DNA from: Anaerolineae bacterium
GTDB taxonomy: Bacteria; Chloroflexota; Anaerolineae; JACIWR01
Direction of reading: 5' to 3'
NCBI GenBank assembly: GCA_021162125.1
Contig: JAGGZG010000205.1
Coordinates: forward strand, 1 to 20,188
DNA length: 20,188 bases
A program made the position numbers and the translations under genes. The stretch's first letter is position 1, and each line of letters begins with the position of its first letter. Positions 1 through 6,453 of this stretch are shown here, in pieces. Under the pieces are notes generated by a model. It searched no databases and had not been told where the DNA came from. It worked only from the letters and a program-made list of their open reading frames with translations.

Positions 1-2
1 CC

Positions 3-1001
3 CTGGGTTTCCTGGGCCTGCCTTTCCCAGAGGAATACGGCGGGGCCGGGGCCGACAACGTCAGTCTGGCCATCGTCATGGAAGAGATCGCCCGCGTCTG
101 TGGCTCCACCGCCATCACCCTGGACGCCCACACCTCCCTGTGCTGTGAACCCATCTACCTCTTCGGCAGCGATGCCCAGAAGCAAAAGTACCTGCCCAAG
201 CTGTGCAGTGGGGAGTGGATCGGCGCTTTCGGGCTAACCGAGCCGGGGGCCGGCTCCGATGCCGGGGCCACTAAGACCCGCGCCGTGCGCGATGGCGACG
301 AGTGGGTCATCAACGGACAGAAGTGTTTCATCACCAACGGCTCCATCGCCGATGTGGTCATCATCACCGCCGTCACCGATCCGCAGCGAGGGTCGCGGGG
401 CATCTCCAGCTTCATCGTCGAAAAGGGAACCCCCGGCTTCCGCCCAGGCCGCGACGAGGAAAAGATGGGCCTCAGGGGTTCAGTCACGTCAGAGCTTTTC
501 TTTGAAGACTGCCGCATTCCGGCAGCCAATCTGTTGGGCAAGGAGAACGAGGGCTTCAAACAGTTCCTCACCACTCTGGACACGGGACGCATCGCCATCG
601 CGGCCATGGCCCTGGGATTGGCCCAGGGGGCTTTCGAGCGGGCGCTGGCCTACTCCAAAGAGCGCGTCCAGTTCGGCCAGCCCATCTGCAACTTCCAGGC
701 CATCCAGTGGATGCTGGCCGACATGGCCACCGAGATTGACGCCGCCCGCCTGCTGATCTACCGCGCCGCCTGGCTCAAGGACCGGGGAGTGCGCTACACC
801 AAAGAGGCGGCCATGGCCAAGCTCTACACTTCCGAGATGGCGGAGCGGGTATGCTACAAGGCGATACAGATTCATGGCGGCTATGGCTACACGAAGGAAT
901 ACGAGGTCGAGCGTATGTATCGCGACCAGCGCCTGTGCGCCATCGGCGAGGGCACCAGCGAGATACAACGCCTGGTCATAGCTCGACAGTTGCTGCGGTA
1001 A
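3..1001 (+). CDS. Acyl-CoA dehydrogenase, 5'-truncated by window edge
   Basis: This flavoenzyme family makes the alpha-beta double bond in acyl-CoA thioesters and passes electrons to an electron-transfer flavoprotein. The frame is open from position 3 with no start, so about 45-50 N-terminal residues lie outside the window (333 codons seen; the family is usually about 380). Visible family marks are the N-terminal PEEYGGAG, the FAD/substrate signature GLTEPGAGSDA, the block ITNG, the C-terminal IQIHGGYGYTKEYEVERMYRD and the end motif GEGTSEIQRLVIARQLL, whose first Glu aligns with the catalytic base of the family. A terminator follows directly, so it is the last gene of its transcript. Chain-length specificity cannot be read; short-chain or branched-chain types are possible. 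Confidence 0.93.
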   Translation: MGFLGLPFPEEYGGAGADNVSLAIVMEEIARVCGSTAITLDAHTSLCCEPIYLFGSDAQKQKYLPKLCSGEWIGAFGLTEPGAGSDAGATKTRAVRDGDEWVINGQKCFITNGSIADVVIITAVTDPQRGSRGISSFIVEKGTPGFRPGRDEEKMGLRGSVTSELFFEDCRIPAANLLGKENEGFKQFLTTLDTGRIAIAAMALGLAQGAFERALAYSKERVQFGQPICNFQAIQWMLADMATEIDAARLLIYRAAWLKDRGVRYTKEAAMAKLYTSEMAERVCYKAIQIHGGYGYTKEYEVERMYRDQRLCAIGEGTSEIQRLVIARQLLR

Positions 1002-1040
1002 ATCCGCACAGATAATCGTCTTTGTGAAATCAGCAGCAAG

Positions 1041-1074
1041 GTGCGACGCACTTTGGGAAGTACGTCGCACTTTT
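1041..1074 (+). terminator. Intrinsic terminator after acyl-CoA dehydrogenase
   Basis: The arms GTGCGACG (1041-1048) and CGTCGCAC (1063-1070) are perfect complements. After one mismatch, ACT/AGT extends the stem, leaving a six-base loop. TTTT follows at once. It lies 40 bases after the stop codon. Confidence 0.85.
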
Positions 1075-1089
1075 ATTGTCGGCAAGCGC

Positions 1090-1118
1090 TTGCAGCATTG
1101 AGAGAATTGTGCTAAACT
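1090..1118 (+). promoter_or_regulatory. Possible sigma70-type promoter
   Basis: TTGCAG (1090-1095) and TAAACT (1113-1118) are separated by 17 bases. It follows the terminator and would read towards the DUF2283 gene at 1403. Two moderate hexamers at the right spacing are weak evidence alone. Confidence 0.35.
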
Positions 1119-1402
1119 AAATCATAGGCAACCATCTGGATTAAGAGATAGAGAGAACAACGAAATCACACTGCCGTTCAGCGGCCACACCAAAAAGGCG
1201 GTTCATCTCCTACGACTTGGTCAAGCAGAGCTCAATCATGGCAAAGCAACGCATCATAGCGTGGACAGAATACAGAATACATGAAGTACAGGAGTTACTA
1301 CTCAGGCCAGCGGTTGAAACCGCGCCTGAGGAGCTAAAACTGGCTGTCCACCTGCGTGGACAGGCGCGTCCACGCAGGTGGACGCTCGGCTGCAAGCCCT
1401 AG
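1119..1402. other. Gene-poor stretch between terminator and DUF2283 gene
   Basis: No recognisable gene is seen in this part of the 401-base gap after the acyl-CoA dehydrogenase. A frame open from 1145 to the stop at 1400-1402 (possible TTG start at 1217, internal ATG at 1238) has no Shine-Dalgarno and no known motif, and it runs through the palindrome at 1346-1383. It could be a decayed partner of the DUF2283 gene, because such genes often sit in two-gene modules, but I cannot show that. Confidence 0.4.
1346..1383. repeat. Nested palindrome (16-bp perfect inverted repeat)
   Basis: GTCCACCTGCGTGGAC (1346-1361) is perfectly complementary to 1368-1383 across a six-base spacer, AGGCGC. Each arm is itself a hairpin, GTCCAC and GTGGAC around a four-base loop (CTGC in one, GCAG in the other). 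The DNA can therefore fold as one long hairpin or as two small ones. There is no T-run, so a terminator is unlikely. It looks like a REP-type palindrome. Confidence 0.85.
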
Positions 1403-1594
1403 ATGCATATAGCCATCTCAGATAAGCCGGAAGCCGGGAGCGTCGAACTCGGTCCGAACATCACGGTGGAGCTTAACGGCAAAGGCGAATTGATCGGCAT
1501 CGAAATACTCCAAGCAAGTGCTTTTATGCGGGATGCTCTCCTTGAATCAGTGCAAGCGAAGATGCTGCAGATACCCGAAGCACAGATTGCTTGA
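1403..1594 (+). CDS. DUF2283-like small protein, probably 5'-truncated
   Basis: This 63-residue protein matches my memory of the DUF2283 pattern: an acidic beta segment ending in VELGPNITVELNGKGELIGIEILQAS, where the run G-x-IGIEILxAS is the family hallmark. Full members usually begin with about 12-15 residues of the type YDxEADVLYI before the ISDKP segment. Here the first ATG falls right at that segment (MHIAISDKP), the codon before it is TAG, and no Shine-Dalgarno is seen. The nested palindrome ends 20 bases upstream, so loss of the 5' end by rearrangement is plausible. The function of DUF2283 is not established; many members sit beside toxin-like genes. It may be a pseudogene. Confidence 0.55.
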   Translation: MHIAISDKPEAGSVELGPNITVELNGKGELIGIEILQASAFMRDALLESVQAKMLQIPEAQIA

Positions 1595-1658
1595 GCACTA
1601 CCTGGCCGAGTTCAAATAAGTTCGGTTCTTCGCGGATTCGTGGGGCTATCGCCGGAAG

Positions 1659-1680
1659 GCCTGGACGTTCACGTCCAGGC
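1659..1680. repeat. Palindrome with TTCA loop
   Basis: GCCTGGACG (1659-1667) and CGTCCAGGC (1672-1680) are perfect complements around the loop TTCA. No T-run follows. It is one of four short palindromes with four-base loops between 1659 and 1853. Confidence 0.8.
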
Positions 1681-1702
1681 TAAGAGAACGAAGGGCGCTA
1701 AA

Positions 1703-1791
1703 GAGTGTATCGAAGAATTGCGATTATGGTCAACTTTTACCTATGTATGCACAGGAGGGTTGTGACATAACGCGAGTTTTCCGACACACTC
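1703..1791. mobile_element. 89-bp fold-back (MITE-like) element with 4-bp target duplication
   Basis: The ends are GAGTGTATCG at 1703-1712 and, read inward on the other strand, GAGTGTGTCGG from 1791. About 40 bases from each end are imperfect complements, so nearly the whole element folds on itself. TAAA flanks it on both sides (1699-1702 and 1792-1795), as a target duplication would. Taking out the element and one TAAA leaves GGGCGC-TAAA-GCGCCC, a perfect hairpin, so the element sits in the loop of a host palindrome (arms 1693-1698 and 1796-1801). There is no transposase frame. The parent IS family cannot be named from the sequence alone. Confidence 0.6.
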
Positions 1792-1803
1792 TAAAGCGCC
1801 CTG

Positions 1804-1821
1804 AGCCCGCTTCAGCGGGCT
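1804..1821. repeat. Palindrome with TTCA loop
   Basis: AGCCCGC (1804-1810) and GCGGGCT (1815-1821) are perfect complements around TTCA, the same loop as the palindrome at 1659. It lies three bases from the palindrome that holds the fold-back element. Confidence 0.75.
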
Positions 1822-1831
1822 TGGGCCGCTC

Positions 1832-1853
1832 AGCCCGATGCTTGAGCATCGGG
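1832..1853. repeat. Palindrome with TTGA loop, same family as 15187-15211
   Basis: CCCGATGC (1834-1841) and GCATCGGG (1846-1853) are perfect complements around TTGA. The left flank and arm AGCCCGATGCT (1832-1842) recurs exactly at 15187-15197 in another palindrome. It ends about 50 bases before the helicase start and may lie in that gene's upstream control region. Confidence 0.75.
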
Positions 1854-1904
1854 ACACCAACGCGAACCCCACTATTTCACGTGAACCATAAGTTCTAACG
1901 AGGG

Positions 1905-3716
1905 GTGAGTTTGAAACAAAAGACCCGAAACACGGGAACGAGAGTCATTGACGGCAACGGATACGACATCGTGCTCGCGCCGGACAACCTGGCTGTGCTG
2001 CGCGCCCTGGCCCGCCAGCGCTTCGCCGACGAACGGACCTACCGCCTGCGGCTGCAAGGCGAGCGACTCTCGCTCATCCAGGGCTTCGAGGAACTGCTGG
2101 CCCTGGAGTCCATTGCCGTCAATCCCTTTCCCTATCAGATCAAAACGGCGCGCACGGCCCTCCGCCGCTTCCGGGGGCGCGGGCTGCTGTGCGACGAGGT
2201 GGGCCTGGGCAAGACCATCGAGGCTGGCCTGGTACTCAAAGAGTACCTGCTGCGCGGGCTGGTGCGCAAAGTGCTCATCCTCACCCCACCCGCCCTGGTC
2301 GAACAGTGGCGCGAGGAGATGGCCTCCAAATTCCTGCTCACCGATTTCGTCACCAATGAGGATCCCCGATTTCGCGCCCTGGGCCCGCAGGCGTGGAGCA
2401 CCTTTGACCGGATTATCGCCTCACTGGCCACCGCCCGGCGGGCCGAACACCGCCGGGCCATCGAAAAAGTGCAGTTCGACATGGTCATCGTGGACGAGGC
2501 GCACCACCTCAAGAACCGCGCCACCGCCTCGTGGAAGCTGGTCAACGCCCTGCAGAAGAAATACATCCTGATGCTCACCGCCACGCCGGTGCAAAACAAC
2601 CTGGACGAGCTCCACAACCTGATTACTGTGCTCAAGCCGGGGCAACTCAAGACGCGGCGCGAGTTCAAGCGGCGCTTCGTCGTGCGCGGCGACCCCCGCC
2701 TGCCCAAGAATCGCGGGGAACTGCGCGCCCTGCTGGCCGACGTGATGGTGCGCAACACCCGCAGCCAGGTCAGCATCCACCTACCCCGCCGCCGGGCGCA
2801 CACCATCCGCTTGCAGCTCACGCCACCGGAGCGGGCACTCTACGACGAGGTCAGCGCCTTCGTGCGGGAGACGCTGCGCACCGTCGAGGGCACGGGCGGC
2901 CGGAGACGCAAGGGCCTCAACCGCTTCACCCTGCAGATTTTGCAGCGCGAGATAGGTTCCAGCGCGATGGCCGTGCGCCCCACGCTGGAAAAACTGGCCG
3001 CCAGTGACAACCTCCCGGCCGAGCAGCGAGCCACCCTGGCCCGCCTGGCCGAACAGGCGAGCCAGATAGACCGCCTGGCCAAGACCGAAGCGCTGCTCAA
3101 ACTGCTGGCCGCCAGCAACGAGAAAGCCATCATCTTCACCCACTTCCTGGCCACCCTGGACTACTTGGAGGAGCAGATGCGCGCCGCCGGCTACGACCTG
3201 GTAGTCTACAGAGGCGAACTCACCCCGGCGCAGAAAAACGAGGCCATCGCCCGTTTCGAGCGCGAGGCCCAGTTCCTCCTCTCCACCGAGGCTGCCGGCG
3301 AGGGGCGCAACCTGCAATTCTGCCGGCGAATGATCAACTACGACCTGCCCTGGAACCCCATGCGCATCGAACAGCGAGTGGGACGCATCCACCGCATCGG
3401 GCAGGAGCGGGAGGTGGAGATTTTCAACCTCTCGGCCGAGGACACCATAGAGGATTATATCCTGAACATCCTTGACCGCAAAATCAACATGTTCGAGCTG
3501 GTCATCGGCGAGATGGACATGATCCTGGGCAACCTGGCCGACGAACGCGACTTCGAGGAAATCGTACTGGACATCTGGACCCGCGCCCGCTCGAAAGAGG
3601 ATGTGGCAGCGGAGATGGAGAGACTGGGGGAGGAGCTGGTACGGGCCCGCCAGTCGTATCTGGAGACTAAAGCCTACGACGAGGCTCTCTTTGGTCAGGA
3701 CTTCGGGGTGGAGTAG
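1905..3716 (+). CDS. SNF2-family DEAH-box helicase/translocase
   Basis: This is a superfamily 2 ATPase of the SNF2/RapA type that tracks along double-stranded nucleic acid. It has 603 residues. Walker A is DEVGLGKTIEAG (97-108), the Walker B box is VDEAHH (196-201) and motif III is LTATPVQNN (224-232). The second RecA lobe shows IIFTHF (409-414), LLSTEAAGEGRNLQ (458-471) and the arginine-finger motif QRVGRIHRIGQ (490-500). It lacks the long C-terminal region of full-length RapA-type proteins; the next gene, three bases downstream, may supply it. The start is GTG 1905 or TTG 1911. GAGGGG (1900-1905) is better spaced for TTG, and an in-frame stop at 1896 rules out anything longer. A role in DNA repair, transcription recycling or defence is possible; the sequence does not decide. 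Confidence 0.9.
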   Translation: MSLKQKTRNTGTRVIDGNGYDIVLAPDNLAVLRALARQRFADERTYRLRLQGERLSLIQGFEELLALESIAVNPFPYQIKTARTALRRFRGRGLLCDEVGLGKTIEAGLVLKEYLLRGLVRKVLILTPPALVEQWREEMASKFLLTDFVTNEDPRFRALGPQAWSTFDRIIASLATARRAEHRRAIEKVQFDMVIVDEAHHLKNRATASWKLVNALQKKYILMLTATPVQNNLDELHNLITVLKPGQLKTRREFKRRFVVRGDPRLPKNRGELRALLADVMVRNTRSQVSIHLPRRRAHTIRLQLTPPERALYDEVSAFVRETLRTVEGTGGRRRKGLNRFTLQILQREIGSSAMAVRPTLEKLAASDNLPAEQRATLARLAEQASQIDRLAKTEALLKLLAASNEKAIIFTHFLATLDYLEEQMRAAGYDLVVYRGELTPAQKNEAIARFEREAQFLLSTEAAGEGRNLQFCRRMINYDLPWNPMRIEQRVGRIHRIGQEREVEIFNLSAEDTIEDYILNILDRKINMFELVIGEMDMILGNLADERDFEEIVLDIWTRARSKEDVAAEMERLGEELVRARQSYLETKAYDEALFGQDFGVE

Positions 3717-3719
3717 TTC

Positions 3720-4958
3720 ATGGGGGACACGCTACAAGACTTCATCCTGGCCTATTGTGAGGAAGTGGGAGCACTGGTAGAACGACCAGCCTACAACCTG
3801 GTGGACGTCCTCCTGCCCGACGAGGTCGCCCGTCGTTTACGGACCGACACCTACCTGCGGCTGGCATTCAGCGAAGAGGCAGCCGCTGCTCACCCTGACG
3901 CTCTGCACCTGACCTATGGCCACCCGCTGCTGGAGCGCATCGAAGAGGACGTGCGCAGCCGGGGTCAGGCCATCCACTGGTTTATCAACGATGTACGCCT
4001 GGCGAAGTCGGGATTGTTCGAGGTTATCCAGAAAGAGATCGGTTTGCCCAACGCCCGCCTGCGACTCCCGAAAAACGCCACGGCGCGGCCGCAGCTTCAC
4101 CACTACGTGCGATTCAACTTCAAGGTCGCCCTGATCACCGACGAGAAGCAAGAGGAGTTGGTCTCGGCGATCATGGACCTGCACAGCGGCCAGCCGGCCC
4201 GGGCGCTGGAAGAAGCGCACTCCCCCCTTCCCCTGGAGCGGGAATATCGCCTGCGACCATTGCCGGATGCCCCCCCACTCTGGAAGCCGGACCTTCCCCT
4301 GCTCAGCGTTGAGCGCCTGACCTGGCTGCAAGAACTGGCGGGGCAGGTGGTGGCCAAAAAGCTGGAACCCCGGATCCGCGCTCTGCAACGGCGCACCGCC
4401 CGCCGCCTGGAACTGGATCGCGCCCGCCTGGAGGCATACTACGACGACACATCCGCCGAACTGGAGCGGCGGATGGCCCGCGCAGCGGACGAGGACCGGC
4501 GTCGCAGTCTGGAGGAAAAACTGGCCTTCACCCGCGCCGAGCGCGAGCGCAAACTGGCCGACGTGGAGGCCAAATACCGCCTGCGGCTGGTTCTGAATCT
4601 GATCAACGTGGCCTTCATCACCCAGCCCAAGCTCGCCCTGGAAGCGATCGTCGAGAACCGATACACGTCCATCACACATACCTTCGTCTGGGACCCGCTC
4701 CTGCGTCGGGTGGACCCACCCCTCTGCCAAGCTTGCGGCCAGCCGCGCTACCGTCTGCACCTGTGCACCAACGGCCACCTGGCCGGCGACGAGTGCATTC
4801 TGCACTGCAGCGCCTGCAAGCGGGAGTTCTGCACCCTGTGCCAGGACGACATGGGAGCCTGCGCCGTGTGCGGGAAGCTCCTGTGCGTGCACAGCCAGAT
4901 ACGTTGCAAAGTCTGTGGGCAGGTCACCTGCCAGGAACACGTGGGACAATGTCATTAA
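3720..4958 (+). CDS. Helicase partner: coiled coil plus cysteine-rich zinc-binding C-terminus
   Basis: I do not recognise this 412-residue protein as a named family. Residues 1-190 are globular and include TYGHPLLERIEEDVRSRG (65-82), which resembles the GHPL-type segment I recall from C-terminal parts of RapA-like helicases. Residues 205-290 are highly charged and rich in Arg, Glu and Leu, so probably a coiled coil. Residues 336-411 hold 15 cysteines, with CxxC pairs at 336/339, 363/366, 371/374, 381/384 and 396/399, plus histidines; several zinc ribbons or treble-clef units are likely. The gene starts three bases after the helicase stop, behind GGTGGAG, so the two are surely co-transcribed. 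My inference is that it is the split-off C-terminal targeting subunit of the helicase. It ends 26 bases before the pyr promoter. Confidence 0.85.
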   Translation: MGDTLQDFILAYCEEVGALVERPAYNLVDVLLPDEVARRLRTDTYLRLAFSEEAAAAHPDALHLTYGHPLLERIEEDVRSRGQAIHWFINDVRLAKSGLFEVIQKEIGLPNARLRLPKNATARPQLHHYVRFNFKVALITDEKQEELVSAIMDLHSGQPARALEEAHSPLPLEREYRLRPLPDAPPLWKPDLPLLSVERLTWLQELAGQVVAKKLEPRIRALQRRTARRLELDRARLEAYYDDTSAELERRMARAADEDRRRSLEEKLAFTRAERERKLADVEAKYRLRLVLNLINVAFITQPKLALEAIVENRYTSITHTFVWDPLLRRVDPPLCQACGQPRYRLHLCTNGHLAGDECILHCSACKREFCTLCQDDMGACAVCGKLLCVHSQIRCKVCGQVTCQEHVGQCH

Positions 4959-4983
4959 TGATGTCAGAAGGCCCGCCCTCAAT

Positions 4984-5012
4984 TTGCGCGCCAGACGATT
5001 TTGTGGTAGAAT
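4984..5012 (+). promoter_or_regulatory. Promoter of the pyr cluster
   Basis: TTGCGC (4984-4989) and TAGAAT (5007-5012) are 17 bases apart. Transcription should begin near 5019, giving a leader of about 130 bases before pyrC that contains the hairpin at 5085-5131. Confidence 0.7.
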
Positions 5013-5043
5013 CCTGCCCCAGTGGGACACAAGCGAGGAGAGT

Positions 5044-5151
5044 GTGAGAGCGAGACACAAACTACCAGGAAGAGCAGCGAGATCACGGGTGCCAGGTGAC
5101 GCGAGCAGCGTCAGCGGGGCACCCGTTTTTTGTGTGAGGCATTGGCGATGA
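5044..5151 (+). CDS. Possible pyr leader peptide running through the attenuator
   Basis: A GTG at 5044 opens a 35-codon frame rich in Arg, Ala and Ser. It crosses the whole terminator hairpin and its T-run and stops at TGA 5149-5151, overlapping the pyrC ATG as ATGA. GAGGAG at 5035-5040 could be its ribosome site, but the gap to the GTG is only three bases. The layout recalls the enterobacterial pyrBI leader, where a ribosome moving through the attenuator region prevents termination. The peptide sequence matches nothing I know. The frame is also open upstream of 5044, so it could be chance. Confidence 0.3.
   Translation: MRARHKLPGRAARSRVPGDASSVSGAPVFCVRHWR
5085..5131 (+). terminator. Intrinsic terminator in the pyrC leader, likely attenuator
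   Basis: The outer arms ACGGGTGCC (5085-5093) and GGCACCCGT (5118-5126) pair perfectly. An inner stem TGACGC/GCGTCA (5097-5102 and 5108-5113) closes a five-base loop, GAGCA. The T-run is 5126-5131. It lies between the promoter at 4984 and the pyrC start, so readthrough is needed to express the cluster. I see no clear PyrR-binding consensus and no clean competing antiterminator. It could also end helicase-operon transcripts. Confidence 0.8.
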
Positions 5152-6218
5152 GCACACTTCGTCTGCCCGGCCTGATTGACGTCCACGTGCACCTGCGGGA
5201 TCCGGGCGGCACGCACAAAGAAGACTTCGCCACGGGCACGGCGGCCGCGCTGGCGGGTGGCATCGTAGCCGTGCTGGACATGCCCAACAACAGCCCACCA
5301 GTGATCAACGCCGGCAGCCTGCGCGCCAAACAGGCCGCCACGGAGAAAGCCCATTGCGATTACGGCCTCTATCTGGGTGCCACCGAGAACAACGCGGCCG
5401 CAGTCGCCCGCCTGCACGATCAGGCCTGCGGGCTGAAGATGTACCTGGGCCAGACCTATGGCCCGCTGCGGCTGGTGGAGCTATCGGCGGTGATGGCGCA
5501 CTTCCGCGAGTGGCCCGCTCGCCGCCCGATCGCCATCCACGCCGAGGGACTGGCCCTGGCCGGGGTCATCGCTCTGGCCCAAGCCCACAATCAACCAGTG
5601 CACCTCTGCCACGTGAGTCGCGCCGCCGAAATCGCGCTCATCCGCGCGGCGAAAGAGCGCGGCGCACCCATCACCTGCGAGGTCACGCCGCATCACCTGT
5701 TCCTCACCGAAACCGACGCGCAGCGATTGGGGCCTTTCGGGTACATGAAACCCACCCTGGGCACCGCCGCCGACCGCGACGCGCTGTGGGCCAACCTGGA
5801 CGTGGTGGACTGCGTCGCCACCGACCACGCCCCGCACACCATCGCCGAAAAAGAAGGCGAGCATCCGCCGCCCGGCGTGCCCGGCCTGGAGACCGTGCTG
5901 CCCCTCATACTCACCGCCGTCCACGAGGGACGGCTTTCACTGGAACGGCTCGTCGAGCTCATGCGCGATAACCCGGCACGCATCTTCGGTTTCGCACCAC
6001 CAGAGGGTGAAATCGAGATTGATACCACCGCGCAGCACATCATCTCGCGCCAGGGGCTGCACACCAGGTGTGGCTGGACGCCGTTTGAAGGGACGTCGGT
6101 GCGGGGCCGCGTGCGGAAGGTTGTGCTTCGCGGAAAGCTCGCCTACTGCGATGGCGAAGTGCTCGCCCCGCGTGGGTTCGGCCAGCCATTGTATACCCAG
6201 CGCAATTTGGCTCAGTGA
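5148..6218 (+). CDS. pyrC: Dihydroorotase, CAD-like
   Basis: PyrC closes carbamoyl aspartate to dihydroorotate, the third step of de novo pyrimidine synthesis, in the cytoplasm. The protein has 356 residues. The metal ligands are visible: HVH in DVHVHLRDPGG (H13, H15), the lysine that is carbamylated in this family (K97 in GLKMYLG), H131 (IHAEG), H155 (LCHVS) and D226 (TDHAPH). The run LPGLIDVHVHLRDPGGTHKE and the later CEVTPHHLFLT and GLETVLPL closely resemble, from memory, the dihydroorotase domain of animal CAD. ATG 5148 is chosen because GAGG (5135-5138) precedes it; a TTG at 5130 lies inside the terminator T-run and is rejected. It is the first gene of the cluster, with pyrB 235 bases downstream. 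Confidence 0.95.
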   Translation: MSTLRLPGLIDVHVHLRDPGGTHKEDFATGTAAALAGGIVAVLDMPNNSPPVINAGSLRAKQAATEKAHCDYGLYLGATENNAAAVARLHDQACGLKMYLGQTYGPLRLVELSAVMAHFREWPARRPIAIHAEGLALAGVIALAQAHNQPVHLCHVSRAAEIALIRAAKERGAPITCEVTPHHLFLTETDAQRLGPFGYMKPTLGTAADRDALWANLDVVDCVATDHAPHTIAEKEGEHPPPGVPGLETVLPLILTAVHEGRLSLERLVELMRDNPARIFGFAPPEGEIEIDTTAQHIISRQGLHTRCGWTPFEGTSVRGRVRKVVLRGKLAYCDGEVLAPRGFGQPLYTQRNLAQ

Positions 6219-6453
6219 GGGCAGAATCAGGCCAACTGTGCAACCTTCGACCCTCCAAGAGGTGTTGCGTATTACGTAGTGTATGATGAGGACGGAACAC
6301 GCAACACGCATCACGGCTAATTGGCAGGTAGAGGGATGTATAGACGGGGATCAGTTTTCACGCTTCTCATACGCGCTCAATATATCGGCTGGGACCGCGT
6401 CACAAAGGGGTGCGGGGTTCCTCCAAAACCACCGAAATAAGGAGGAAAACCAA
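6219..6453 (+). other. Long gap inside the pyr cluster, with short repeats
   Basis: These 235 bases separate pyrC from pyrB, while the other pyr gaps are under 25 bases or overlaps. Positions 6263-6315 hold tangled short repeats (GTTGCGTATTACGTAGTG, then ACGCAACACGCAT). A similar mix, including ACGTAGTG and CGGAAC, occurs near 11947-12005. A weak stem lies at about 6391-6423. No convincing promoter or terminator was found, so whether pyrB has its own start of transcription is open. Confidence 0.4.

Noticed and set aside
1659..1853. CRISPR array
   Set aside because: The palindromes differ in stem sequence and spacing; there is no regular repeat-spacer pattern and no cas gene.
1804..1853. Intrinsic terminators
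   Set aside because: The stems are good but no T-run follows on either strand.
1905..4958. DISARM or other named defence system
   Set aside because: Only a SNF2 helicase is shared; methylases, nucleases and the other required partners are missing.
5130..5147. TTG start of pyrC upstream of the ATG at 5148
   Set aside because: It lies in the terminator T-run and has no Shine-Dalgarno; the ATG gives the normal family N-terminus.
3837..5417. Minus-strand open frame of 526 codons opposite the helicase partner and pyrC
   Set aside because: It spans two well-supported plus-strand genes and the pyr promoter, and has no recognisable motif. Long antisense frames are common in GC-rich DNA.
6283..6453. 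57-codon N-terminal extension of pyrB
   Set aside because: GGAGG sits eight bases before ATG 6454, and the extension has no likeness to the family.
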